Assembly (NCBI GenBank): GCA_049115935.1
Contig: JAGDZK010000053.1
Location: forward strand, 41,020 to 105,019
Length of the DNA: 64,000 nucleotides
Origin: Bermanella sp049115935
GTDB taxonomy: Bacteria > Pseudomonadota > Gammaproteobacteria > Pseudomonadales > Oceanobacteraceae
Direction: 5' to 3'
Each line of letters starts with the position of its first letter. The stretch's first letter is position 1. The notes under the pieces were generated by a model. It worked only from the letters and a program-made list of their open reading frames with translations, did not search any database and had not been told where the DNA came from. This document shows positions 27,026 through 36,046 of this stretch, piece after piece. The position numbers and the translations under genes are program-made.

Positions 27026-27026
27026 A

Positions 27027-27437
27027 TTAAACCACCCTTCCACGTAGTGCTTTGGTTTGCCCATGCTTGGTTTTTTTATCCATGCGTTTCATTTTAGCTG
27101 CTCGCGAAGGCTTGGTAGCTCGACGTGTTTTTTGCACAACATTTACTTGACGTATTAATGCAGCCAAACGCTCAAGTGCAGCTTGACGATTAAGTTCCTG
27201 ACTGCGATGTTCTTGGCTCTTAATCACAATACAACCATCTTTAGTAAGGCGATAATCACTTAATGCCAAAAGTCGCTCTTTATAAAACTCAGGCAGACTA
27301 GATGCACGAATATCAAATCGAAGATGTATGGCACTGGATACTTTATTTACATTTTGACCACCCGCACCTTGCGCACGAATAGCTTGCATCTCAATCTCAC
27401 TGGTAGGGATAGAGACATTATTTGAGATAATCAACAT
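27027..27437 (-). CDS. arfB: Alternative ribosome-rescue factor / peptidyl-tRNA hydrolase ArfB
   Basis: ArfB enters ribosomes stalled without a stop codon and hydrolyses the peptidyl-tRNA. The catalytic GGQ lies at residues 26-28 within RAQGAGGQNVNK. The following AIHLRFDIRASSLPEFYKER is almost identical in pattern to E. coli YaeJ. The basic C-terminal tail (KTRRATKPSRAAKMKRMDKK) is the part that inserts in the empty mRNA channel. The ATG at 27437 fits the family start (MLIISN); an upstream TTG in frame has no ribosome binding site. It converges with the GlxA-type gene, one base apart. Confidence 0.94.
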   Translation of the reverse strand: MLIISNNVSIPTSEIEMQAIRAQGAGGQNVNKVSSAIHLRFDIRASSLPEFYKERLLALSDYRLTKDGCIVIKSQEHRSQELNRQAALERLAALIRQVNVVQKTRRATKPSRAAKMKRMDKKTKHGQTKALRGRVV

Positions 27438-27545
27438 AATTAATCGTTTAAAATACAAAAGGGAAGACTATCACAATCTCCCCTTGCTGTATTATGCTGA
27501 TTTTGAATAAAACTATTGTTATAAAAAATATGTTCTCATAAATAA

Positions 27546-28802
27546 TCAAAAAGAATATTTTAAATTCACATAGATACGATCTTGATCATCATACATACCG
27601 TGAAGGGTTGATTGTTTACCCTCAAAACCAATGAGACCCATTTCAACAATAGTTGAATTGAACCATTCGTAATTGATTAGATATTTCACCATACTGCTGC
27701 CATCATCTTGGTAATTAAATAACCATAAGATAGAAGATGTCAGCCGTAAGTGGCTCCACTGCTTTTCTATAAATGCAGAGGCACTAATCACTTGGTCTTC
27801 ACGTGTATACTCATCACTGACGGAAAGATACTGGCTAACTGCACCTTGAAAATTAAAAGACCACTCATTTTCTTGGGCATCAAAACCCATTAGAAGGTCT
27901 ACTTTACTAATTTCATCTGCACCATTATTCAGTTGCAACGATTCCTTAGTGTAATAAGCTAAGTCGGATCGAATCACACCATAATCATTAGGACGTGCAA
28001 ACGATAATGCAAGTAATTGACGCTTAGCAAAACTCCCTTCAAATTGACCTAGATTATTCTGCGTCACAATTGGGTCAGGGTTATAACCATCAAACGCATA
28101 GATATCTAAATCAGTGCCATCTAAAAAAAAGCGAGCACGGAACCCAAAGTCAATATTAGTATTATCTTCGATATCAGCATTTGTAGGATAACCCTCAACC
28201 GAGAAATCAGACCTATCTGGCGCAGCTAGTGTTTCTTGGGTTTCATATGCCGCAATCCATTGAAATTCAATATCACCTGAATAATGCTCAATAAGTGCCA
28301 TGTTTCTCGATTGGCGCCCTAGAGCATAATCATCAATATAGCTTAATAAACCTTCACGTAAATCCAAGGGATTAATAACATCAACAATTCGAAAGTAATC
28401 ACCCTTGCCCCATGCTACTTGCTGCTTACCAATACGATACAACCAAGAGGATGTTTCATAGGTCATAAACCATTCACGTAAATCAGCATTCCACTCCAGT
28501 TCATCCTTAACATCAGAGTTTTCATCTGCATACTGAGGTCGATATTTAAAATATGAAAGCGTATCCACTGAAAAATCAGAAGATGACCAATCTAATTCAA
28601 ATTTTCCGTCAAAGTTTTCTCTTAATTCAGTATCTTGCTCATCAACATAAGGGGATCGTCCTTGATATTCAACACGAGCAAATCCTTTGCTCGTAAAATC
28701 ATCTAATACTGCACTTTGAACATTCGAGCTAAAAAAAGCTGGTATTAAAAATGGTAGGCCAAGGGCCATTCCCAAAAATGAAGATGTCGCTGGCCTATTC
28801 AT
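27546..28802 (-). CDS. DUF1302-like outer membrane beta-barrel protein
   Basis: This 418-residue protein has a signal peptide (to about residue 30, cleaved near VQSA) and alternating beta-strand patterns, and ends in the outer-membrane signature YVNLKYSF with a terminal phenylalanine. The segment YRIGKQQVAWGKGDYFRIVD followed by VINPLDLREGL (about 140-170) is characteristic of DUF1302-type proteins. Such proteins are often encoded with RND/MMPL exporters and LolA- or DUF1329-like proteins, as here. It is the last gene of the ThiF-RND operon, two bases after the LolA-like gene. A role as outer-membrane exit or receiver for the exported product is inferred. Confidence 0.75.
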   Translation of the reverse strand: MNRPATSSFLGMALGLPFLIPAFFSSNVQSAVLDDFTSKGFARVEYQGRSPYVDEQDTELRENFDGKFELDWSSSDFSVDTLSYFKYRPQYADENSDVKDELEWNADLREWFMTYETSSWLYRIGKQQVAWGKGDYFRIVDVINPLDLREGLLSYIDDYALGRQSRNMALIEHYSGDIEFQWIAAYETQETLAAPDRSDFSVEGYPTNADIEDNTNIDFGFRARFFLDGTDLDIYAFDGYNPDPIVTQNNLGQFEGSFAKRQLLALSFARPNDYGVIRSDLAYYTKESLQLNNGADEISKVDLLMGFDAQENEWSFNFQGAVSQYLSVSDEYTREDQVISASAFIEKQWSHLRLTSSILWLFNYQDDGSSMVKYLINYEWFNSTIVEMGLIGFEGKQSTLHGMYDDQDRIYVNLKYSF

Positions 28803-28804
28803 TA

Positions 28805-29587
28805 TTAATCCAAACCCTTTCTCAATGTACGCTGGTTAAATAATCTGTCTTTTAACTTTTGGTTATATTGAGTGTTTTTACGGATCAATCGCGTACTACC
28901 GCCCTCCACTAAATTATCCATTTTAGCTTCTACAACAGTCCAAAAACCATCCACTTTTTCTAACTGTACAACCTCAAAAACCTTGATTAATCGTCCTTGA
29001 CGGTAAATTTCATCCTTCAAAATGATATTTTTTTCTGTATCGACATGTACAATTCTTTGGCTATACCCTGTGCGTGGGTTTTCTAAGCCATTCTCTGTCT
29101 TAGCTTCAATTATACTAATATTTTCTTTTTCTTCTTTCAGGGTATAAACATAATCAGCAAGACGCATACGTTCAATGTCGGCAAATGAAAAATCTGTGCC
29201 TAGAAATGGCCCTTCTTTAGAATTTGTAGCAATACGCTTCACTTTTCTAAGAGCTGGCAAATACAACCACTGGTCATCTTCCTTATTGTCTACTTCTGCA
29301 TAGCTATACATCAATAAACCAGTACCCGCTGTATTACTTGGCTCAGTAAAGTACAACAGGCCCTTTCTCTCTTCGCCAAATTCTTTTTCATACATTTTCA
29401 AAGAACGACTTCTTACAAAACCATCTGACATAGTTTGTATTAAGTCTACATCAGAATAACGATCAACACCTTGATCTCGATATTTCACGGATTCCATTAT
29501 TTTTTTAGCATCTTGCAGTGCATAGCTAAATCCAGAAGAACCAATACATAAAGTTAAAAGTAAACAGTACCAAATTTTATTCATCAT
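28805..29587 (-). CDS. LolA-like outer membrane lipoprotein-sorting protein
   Basis: This 260-residue protein has a signal peptide (NKIWYCLLLTLCIGSSGFSYA) and a LolA-type periplasmic fold. The segments GLLYFTEPSNTAGTGLLMYS, DDQWLYLPALRKVKRIA and FLGTDFSFADIERM (about 75-140) are hallmarks of the MMPL-associated LolA-like group. These are thought to carry a lipid across the periplasm between an RND exporter and the outer membrane. Two ATG codons are adjacent; the second (29584) has better spacing from AAGGA. It sits 12 bases after the orphan porter-domain gene. Confidence 0.85.
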   Translation of the reverse strand: MMNKIWYCLLLTLCIGSSGFSYALQDAKKIMESVKYRDQGVDRYSDVDLIQTMSDGFVRSRSLKMYEKEFGEERKGLLYFTEPSNTAGTGLLMYSYAEVDNKEDDQWLYLPALRKVKRIATNSKEGPFLGTDFSFADIERMRLADYVYTLKEEKENISIIEAKTENGLENPRTGYSQRIVHVDTEKNIILKDEIYRQGRLIKVFEVVQLEKVDGFWTVVEAKMDNLVEGGSTRLIRKNTQYNQKLKDRLFNQRTLRKGLD

Positions 29588-29599
29588 TTTATCCTTAAT

Positions 29600-30508
29600 T
29601 TACGCTCTACAATCTAATGTCAAATAGTTAGAATCGGTTGCTACCCACTGACGAATTAAATCAGTAGAAAAATCATCAACCCTCGTTTTATCTGAATTGA
29701 TATTGCTCATTCGAACAAGTTTCAATCGACTAAAATTTGGGTTGGCCAAATCATGGAGATGTCGGCTACGAACGCTTTCAGCAATCATATAGAGCTGCTC
29801 AATCTCAGCCGAATTATTGCTATCAACCAAAATCCCATTGCTCATAGATTGCTTTAAATACTGAATCAAGTCAGTGGCACTATAAGCCAGAATTGACTGA
29901 TCTTTGATATTTTCGGTTGACTTTAAAAGCTTTTTATATAATTGACTAAGGCTTTCTCTATTCTCAGATATTAACTTCCACTCCTCGTATCTAATATCTG
30001 ACAAAAACCCTTGTTTTGAAACCTTACAAGATTCGCCTTGTGAAATAATCGATCTTACCGATTCTAGTAATTCCTTTTTTACATTAGAGTTACTATTTAC
30101 ACGAAGCCATATATGAAGCTGTTCGCCTTTAGCATCAGCCAATCTATCATGTAAAAGAGGATGGCTATTAACTAAGCTTTTAAGTGTTTTCAAACCTGAA
30201 TCAGTAAGCTCACGGCTTTCAATTAATCGCCTAAATCTAACAGAGTCTTGTTGAGCAACAATAATATTTTCCGTAGCTAAGCTATCGATCGTTTTAAAAA
30301 CTGATGAACCCGTTTCATCTTTAATCGTCCATAATTTTTCTGTGTTTTTTACCAAGTTGGTTAACGTTGATTTATCATAAACCCCATTTTTGGGGAAAAC
30401 AGTAAGGACTAGCAAGTCGTCTTCAGCTGCCATGCTCATGGCTGGTAAGACCAGCCATGAGATCAACAAGCTAGCTAAAGCTTGATTGATTTTATGCATT
30501 AGCCTCAC
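29600..30508 (-). CDS. Secreted protein resembling an RND/MMPL periplasmic porter loop
   Basis: This 302-residue protein has a signal peptide (ASLLISWLVLPAMSMA) and no other membrane span. Residues 41-137 follow the pattern of the first periplasmic loop of MMPL-type RND exporters: GVYDKSTLTNLVKNTEKLW, then FKTIDSLATENI, then LTDSGLKTLKSLVNSHPLL and DRLADAKGE. It thus looks like a soluble copy of a porter domain, while the neighbouring exporter keeps its own loop. The C-terminal half is helical and unrecognised, with two cysteines. It overlaps the RND gene end by 17 bases. ATG at 30499 is an alternative start. A role as an exporter accessory subunit is inferred. Confidence 0.65.
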   Translation of the reverse strand: MRLMHKINQALASLLISWLVLPAMSMAAEDDLLVLTVFPKNGVYDKSTLTNLVKNTEKLWTIKDETGSSVFKTIDSLATENIIVAQQDSVRFRRLIESRELTDSGLKTLKSLVNSHPLLHDRLADAKGEQLHIWLRVNSNSNVKKELLESVRSIISQGESCKVSKQGFLSDIRYEEWKLISENRESLSQLYKKLLKSTENIKDQSILAYSATDLIQYLKQSMSNGILVDSNNSAEIEQLYMIAESVRSRHLHDLANPNFSRLKLVRMSNINSDKTRVDDFSTDLIRQWVATDSNYLTLDCRA

Positions 30509-33047
30509 TTCCTACGGTATCCGTACATTCTTCATCTTTTTGGACAACCGATACAACAACAGACGGCAATACCAATAAGGAGAAAATAGCGCTTAAAAAC
30601 ATCGTAATTGAGATGAAGTAACCTAGATTAATGAGTGCTTGATAACCTGATTGGGTCAATACTAAAAACCCTAACCCTAAAGCTAGGGTATTTATAAGTA
30701 TTGGTTTCGCACACTTAGATAAAGCATCTTCTATTCTTGCTAATTGAGTTTGAGCCTGACTCGATTTTAGAGCTGATATGATATGTATCGAATAATCGAT
30801 ACCAATACCAAAAGAGATAGCCGCAATAATCGACGTACCAATATCTAAATTAGTCCCCGTTAATGCCATAATTGAGAATACACCTAACAACGTTAGAATC
30901 AATGGCAACGGCACTACCATCCCAATACTTGGCGAACGGAAAATCACCATAACTAAGAGCGTAATTAAGATACTGGCTAAAATTAAGCTTGCAACCTGCC
31001 CCCATACTACGGCATTTGTAGTGGCAACGAGTATTTCACCATAACCCGAAACACTCACCTTACTACCTGCAGGTAATACGCTTGCGGCATAGTTCATAAT
31101 ATCATCAACGATCAATCCTACTTCTGATGATTTATCAGAATGAAGAATCGCAAGTACTCGAGAATTTTGATAGCGGCGATCGACCACATCAAATAAATCA
31201 CGACCATTACCATTTTCGTATAGTAAGTAGTATTGAGATAAAAGCTCGGTCGAAATTGAGTCTGGTAATGAATAAGCTGTCTTTGACATGTCATTATTAA
31301 GCGCTTGATTTAAACGTTTCACAAAATCCGGTAAGCCATAGGTATACCCAACCAAATCTTGAGACTTCAATCTATTTTCTATTTTCTCAAGTGCAAGAAC
31401 ATAGTCAGTCTGCTTAAAAGCATCAACTTGATTGCTTTCAATCATAACGCTGATAGGAGTGGTTCCACCGAAGTGTTCATTTAAAACTTTGTCGTCGACT
31501 CGAATCTGACTTGTTTCTTCAAAGTAGCCAATTACCTGATTATCCACTTTTAATTTTTGTGAAATAACGACGGCACATACACAGATCAATACTAAGGTTG
31601 CTGCAATTGCTGGTTTAGCATATTTTGAAATAGCTGCAAATTTTGTAAAGCCACCATCCAGATTTGAGCTTGATAGTAATCCCCATTTAGGTGGCTGAGA
31701 TTTCCATAACACAAGCATAGTTGGCAAGAAGAATATAGTAATAACCCAAGCCAGTATCACACCAATACCAACAAACACACCAAACTCTTTAATAAATGTT
31801 ACTTCAGTCCAAGCAAGAGATACAAAACCCAATGCTGTTGTGATAGTAGTGATTAGCATTGGGAAAAATAATTGCTTAATAGCTGAATTAGCAGCCAAAG
31901 AACGCTGCTCACGATTTGCATTCTGAGGTAGGTGACGATAGTAATCAGATAAGAAGTGGATAGCATCACATACCGCAATGGCAATAATAAACACAGGTAA
32001 CATTGACGTGATAATATTCTGCTTAACACCTAAAGCACTCATCACGGCTAATGTCCAAATTAAACTAATAATGGCTATGATTAATGGAATCACCATACCC
32101 TGTACTTTGCCAAAACTAATTAGTAATACGAATAGTATGACTAATAATACACCTGGTAATAATGTTTGATTATCCTTTTCCATATTAGATGCCGTTTCTG
32201 AGGCAATCATTGGAGGACCACTTAAATGCACGGTGTTCTCACCTAAATTGGTCTCAGCCACTGTTTCATTAATTGCTTGATAAGCAAGCAACATTGAAGG
32301 CGAGTCATCTTCAGCGATATAAAATTCTACTTGAATACTTGTGGCTTTTGCATCATCTGCAATTAAGCCGTCAATATATAAAGGATTTTCAAATACTTCT
32401 TTTTTCAGCTCTGACGCTACTGGATCTTTTGACTTGCGACCCATCAAAGGGTGAATATCGATGCCATCAATAGTTGGGGTGATATTCTCCATGGTCGTCA
32501 GGGAACGTACTTTTTTAACTGGATTCAATCGAACCAACACATTGTCAAATGCAGCCAGTTGATCTGCTGTTAATACTTTAGAGTTAGCTAGTTCATTTCT
32601 TAAAGATTCAAGCTTGTAAAGATCCTGCTTAACAAGTCCTTTTTCTAGAATTGCCATCAGTTTATTTGATTGATCTTCAGATAAATCAGGGAGGGATGAA
32701 AGAAACTCGCGGTCTGAATCAGTCACTAATGACATAGCTTCAAATTTATTACTCAGATCTTTAACAAGCGCTAAAGTAAAAGGATTAAATACATCCCCAC
32801 TTTTGTTCACAACCGCAATAAACGCCTGCTCACCAGTTCCGCTAAAAGTATCTTTGCTTTTATGATCTGCAATACGACTAGGATGGTCATGCCCAATCAT
32901 GTAAGGAGTTGCATTGATCTGTAGCTTACCTGCACTGGTCAATGCTAGAAAAGTAATGACTATAAAAGCCAGTAATACTTTCCAGGGTGAGGCATGAAGC
33001 CTATTTGTTTTATCGATTAATGTATCAAGCATTGTTGAAGATGACAT
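30492..33047 (-). CDS. RND/MMPL family exporter
   Basis: This 851-residue inner-membrane protein has the RND exporter layout: helix 1 (about 22-40), a large periplasmic loop, five helices with GLGFVSLAW-type segments, a second loop and a final helix bundle. It belongs to the MMPL/HpnN-like group that moves lipids or other hydrophobic molecules using the proton gradient. Loop 1 contains an extra helical stretch of roughly 65 residues (about 104-170) before the usual VRSLTTMENI motif. No membrane-fusion protein or TolC gene is near. The LolA-like and DUF1302-like neighbours suggest delivery to the outer membrane. Confidence 0.87.
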   Translation of the reverse strand: MSSSTMLDTLIDKTNRLHASPWKVLLAFIVITFLALTSAGKLQINATPYMIGHDHPSRIADHKSKDTFSGTGEQAFIAVVNKSGDVFNPFTLALVKDLSNKFEAMSLVTDSDREFLSSLPDLSEDQSNKLMAILEKGLVKQDLYKLESLRNELANSKVLTADQLAAFDNVLVRLNPVKKVRSLTTMENITPTIDGIDIHPLMGRKSKDPVASELKKEVFENPLYIDGLIADDAKATSIQVEFYIAEDDSPSMLLAYQAINETVAETNLGENTVHLSGPPMIASETASNMEKDNQTLLPGVLLVILFVLLISFGKVQGMVIPLIIAIISLIWTLAVMSALGVKQNIITSMLPVFIIAIAVCDAIHFLSDYYRHLPQNANREQRSLAANSAIKQLFFPMLITTITTALGFVSLAWTEVTFIKEFGVFVGIGVILAWVITIFFLPTMLVLWKSQPPKWGLLSSSNLDGGFTKFAAISKYAKPAIAATLVLICVCAVVISQKLKVDNQVIGYFEETSQIRVDDKVLNEHFGGTTPISVMIESNQVDAFKQTDYVLALEKIENRLKSQDLVGYTYGLPDFVKRLNQALNNDMSKTAYSLPDSISTELLSQYYLLYENGNGRDLFDVVDRRYQNSRVLAILHSDKSSEVGLIVDDIMNYAASVLPAGSKVSVSGYGEILVATTNAVVWGQVASLILASILITLLVMVIFRSPSIGMVVPLPLILTLLGVFSIMALTGTNLDIGTSIIAAISFGIGIDYSIHIISALKSSQAQTQLARIEDALSKCAKPILINTLALGLGFLVLTQSGYQALINLGYFISITMFLSAIFSLLVLPSVVVSVVQKDEECTDTVGSEANA

Positions 33048-34283
33048 TTACACAGCCTCCGCAGCAGTTTGCAGATGTTCTGCATCTTGCCATGATAGTT
33101 TTAAATTTTTGTGAACCTTTGGATTCTCTTTATAATCACTGAGTAGTGAATCCCAGATTACTCGCTTATGGATCTCTGTGGTTCCACCTGCAAACAGTAA
33201 CCCTATCGCATCACGTAATAAACGTTCATAATAATTTTCACGTCGATAACCATAATTACCAAGCACCCTCATAGAGCTAAGTGCTGACTCATGGAAAATT
33301 TCAGATGAATACATTTTAATAATCGAGGCTAATTTAGAACAATCACGGCCTTGCTCAATAAAGTGAAGCGCTTTGAATATCACACCACTTAATAATTCAA
33401 GTTTACTTTCAATTTCAACAATATATTGCTGCACATATTGATTATCACCAATCGCCTTACCAAACGCATGGCGCTCTTGACTATATTGCGTGCACTCTTT
33501 AACAAGCGGACGAATGCAGCCCGTCACTAAAACCCCTGTTAAAATACGCTCAATCAAAAATGAAAAGTATAATACTGATAGTCCGTTTTCTTCTTGGCTT
33601 ACTAAATTATTATGAGACAGTTGCACATCATTAAAATCAATCGCACCAATGGGTGTTCCTCTATTCCCCATCAAACTAAAAGGTTCTGATTGTTCAACAC
33701 TGTCTTGTTTTGTTTCTAGAATAAAGCAAGATATGGCTTTTTCTTTTTTACCTTTTATTTTCGCAAAGGTCATACAAATATCAGCAATAGGAGCATTGGT
33801 AATATTCCACTTCTTCCCATTTAAAACATAACCGTTATTTGTTTTTTCAACTTCTGTTTTAATAGAGCGAACGTCTGATCCGCAGCCCCTTTCGGTGATG
33901 GCAAAACAGGCTAATTTTTCACCGGAAATCAAATCAGGCAACCAAGTTTCACATTGCTCTTTTGTTCCATAATTCACCAATGAAGATTGTACAAGTGCGA
34001 CTTGAGCCACGAATGTCACCAATACACCCATGTCTTGGCAGCCTTCAGCAAAACCTTCAAGCGCAGCAGAAAAATCTGTGATACTCAAACCTGAACCACC
34101 ATATTGTTCAGGCATACTTAGCCCCAACAAGCCGGTATCACCCACTTTTTTCCATAACGTTTTATCAAACGTAACATTTTCATCGCGATACGCTGCAGAT
34201 GGACGAACCAGGTCACGTCCAACTAGGTAATAACGTTGCTTTAATGCTAACTGATCTTTATTCCATTCCATGATCATCTCCAT
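33048..34283 (-). CDS. Acyl-CoA dehydrogenase family protein
   Basis: This 411-residue flavoenzyme would introduce a double bond into an acyl thioester. Family motifs are present: CFAITERGCGSDVRSIKT near 126-143, KKWNITNA near 157-164, and the C-terminal RDAIGLLFAGGTTEIHKRVI. The usual catalytic glutamate position (YEGT) reads AGGT. Glu245 in LIERILTG lies where long-chain and isovaleryl dehydrogenases keep their base, so activity is likely. It abuts the RND gene with no gap and overlaps the ThiF-like gene by one base. Tailoring of the acyl chain of the operon's product is inferred. Confidence 0.88.
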   Translation of the reverse strand: MEMIMEWNKDQLALKQRYYLVGRDLVRPSAAYRDENVTFDKTLWKKVGDTGLLGLSMPEQYGGSGLSITDFSAALEGFAEGCQDMGVLVTFVAQVALVQSSLVNYGTKEQCETWLPDLISGEKLACFAITERGCGSDVRSIKTEVEKTNNGYVLNGKKWNITNAPIADICMTFAKIKGKKEKAISCFILETKQDSVEQSEPFSLMGNRGTPIGAIDFNDVQLSHNNLVSQEENGLSVLYFSFLIERILTGVLVTGCIRPLVKECTQYSQERHAFGKAIGDNQYVQQYIVEIESKLELLSGVIFKALHFIEQGRDCSKLASIIKMYSSEIFHESALSSMRVLGNYGYRRENYYERLLRDAIGLLFAGGTTEIHKRVIWDSLLSDYKENPKVHKNLKLSWQDAEHLQTAAEAV

Positions 34284-36046
34284 TACGCAGGCTCTGTTTG
34301 TTGGGAAGTGAATTCATTAAATTTAAAGTCTTTATACGCGCTGTAAAACTCACTATCTGAAAGCTCTAGTATCATTTTTGCACGGTTAACTTTATCGAGA
34401 TTGATATTCGTATTTAAGAACCAAAATGGTGATACATCTCGGCCATCATAACGACTTGAGAAAATATGATTTTTTTCAATTTGTACTTTAGAATTTTTAA
34501 TAACAACCGGGTTAAAACCAAACATATTAAGGTTAGCTAAAGTCACATTAGTTTCACCATCACCAATCATGGCTTTAATTCCACTTTCAGGATGATTAAT
34601 CAATTCAAAATAAGATTGCACGAGTAATAATCCAACACGTGAAGAAATTACTTTATCTTCTAGTTGCGATTTAACGACACGTCCAATCTCTCTTACTTGA
34701 GAAACCTTTAATTCTTTTAGTTCTTTAATGTCACTAAAGGTTTGTCGACCAAATGCATTTTCTACTGAGTAGAGCTTTCTATCTTGCTCTGAAAATTCTA
34801 GTTCTGAATTGGGCATTGCCTTTAATGTAGAGTAAGCCATTAACTTACCCAGTGTTTTATCCAATACAACAATATGAATATCATCTTTATGTAGTGAAGA
34901 TATTGCTTCATGGTGTAATAAAGACTGAGCCGCTAATTTTTCATTAATAAACCCAACTTTTGCATAATGAACAAATGCATAGCGTAACAACTGTTTAGCA
35001 TGGTGATCTGACATATCCGATTGACGAATAGCTAAGCTAACTAAATTGCCACTCACGCTAATTACATGATGGGGAGTTTTATTATTTTCGGGCAATAAAT
35101 CAGGAAGCAATGGCGTTGTGTAGTGCTTGGTTGAGCGCTGTAGATACTCTGTGTCATCAATATTACAAGGCTCTTTTTGCCATTGTTCAATACCTTTTCG
35201 ATACTGCTCTAGTTTTTCTTTGTTCTCATACTCCCCTCTAATGACCTTCCATACATCGATTGTGTATTCATTTTTGACCGATCGGCCAGCTAACATATCA
35301 ATCACTAACGCTGCGGTAATGGTGCCAAATAAGTTAGCTGCTATTCCAAGTTGAGATGTATAATCTTTACCTTGTGTGTGTCGCTCTAACTCTTCGAACA
35401 TTGCCTCTGGAATTTCGCTAACAGGCACCAAAAAAGTACACACTTTTAATGGATCCATGGTCGCTACCATTTCACTTGTAATTTGGTTGTCAAATAACGC
35501 TAAATTTGGATCTCGGTAATCAAAGATTGGGATATATTGGGTAGCAGCCATGTCATAACCACAAATCACGGCCTTGCGCTTTTCATGACAAACTTCATGG
35601 AGTAAAAACTTCATTTCTAAGCCTGAGCGGCCAGTTACATCAACCGCATCAATGATAATGTCTGCACGCTCTACATAATCATTTACGTTATCCGGTGTAA
35701 TACCAATATTACAGATTTCAAATTTTGCATAAGGGTTAATCGCATTACATCGCTCTTGGAACACCACTGGTTTAAAACGATTTACATCATTAAGAACCAT
35801 ATTTTGGCGGTTGGCATTATTTAAATCATACCTCCCATTGTCGACTAAAATCAGGTTTTCGGCGCCGCTTCGAACCAATAGTTCAATGACGCTGCCGCCT
35901 GTTGATCCACAACCAGCTATTAGAATAACCGAGTCTCGTAATCGCTTTTGATCATCTTCACTAATAAATCCTGCATTTCTCAAAGTAAATTCTTTGTAAA
36001 ATGCCTCTCGATTGAGTTGTGTTGCTGAATTTTCCATATTGCACAC
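34283..36046 (-). CDS. ThiF/E1-like adenylation domain fused to a FeeM/LuxI-type acyltransferase-like domain
   Basis: This is a 587-residue two-part protein. Residues 20-290 form a ThiF/MoeB/E1-type nucleotide-binding domain: GCGSTGGS at 45-52, VDNGRYDLNNANRQ at 68-81 and IDAVD at 132-136. The zinc CxxC pairs of MoeB are absent. Residues about 340-560 resemble GNAT-fold N-acyl amino acid or autoinducer synthases: AFVHYAKVGFI, then VREIGRVVKSQ at 451-461, and NLNMFGFNPVVI at 506-516. The enzyme could activate a carboxylate and acylate an amine. It begins with GTG at 36046, or more likely ATG at 36037. It is the first gene of the operon. The second domain is assigned by pattern only. Confidence 0.7.
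   Translation of the reverse strand: MCNMENSATQLNREAFYKEFTLRNAGFISEDDQKRLRDSVILIAGCGSTGGSVIELLVRSGAENLILVDNGRYDLNNANRQNMVLNDVNRFKPVVFQERCNAINPYAKFEICNIGITPDNVNDYVERADIIIDAVDVTGRSGLEMKFLLHEVCHEKRKAVICGYDMAATQYIPIFDYRDPNLALFDNQITSEMVATMDPLKVCTFLVPVSEIPEAMFEELERHTQGKDYTSQLGIAANLFGTITAALVIDMLAGRSVKNEYTIDVWKVIRGEYENKEKLEQYRKGIEQWQKEPCNIDDTEYLQRSTKHYTTPLLPDLLPENNKTPHHVISVSGNLVSLAIRQSDMSDHHAKQLLRYAFVHYAKVGFINEKLAAQSLLHHEAISSLHKDDIHIVVLDKTLGKLMAYSTLKAMPNSELEFSEQDRKLYSVENAFGRQTFSDIKELKELKVSQVREIGRVVKSQLEDKVISSRVGLLLVQSYFELINHPESGIKAMIGDGETNVTLANLNMFGFNPVVIKNSKVQIEKNHIFSSRYDGRDVSPFWFLNTNINLDKVNRAKMILELSDSEFYSAYKDFKFNEFTSQQTEPA

Noticed and set aside
29600..30508. Orphan porter-like gene as a broken piece of the neighbouring RND gene
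   Set aside because: It has its own signal peptide and start, and the RND gene keeps a full loop 1, so it is not a fragment produced by a frameshift.
33048..34283. Acyl-CoA dehydrogenase looks inactive because YEGT is missing
   Set aside because: A glutamate at 245 fits the alternative catalytic position known in long-chain and isovaleryl enzymes, so inactivation is not supported.
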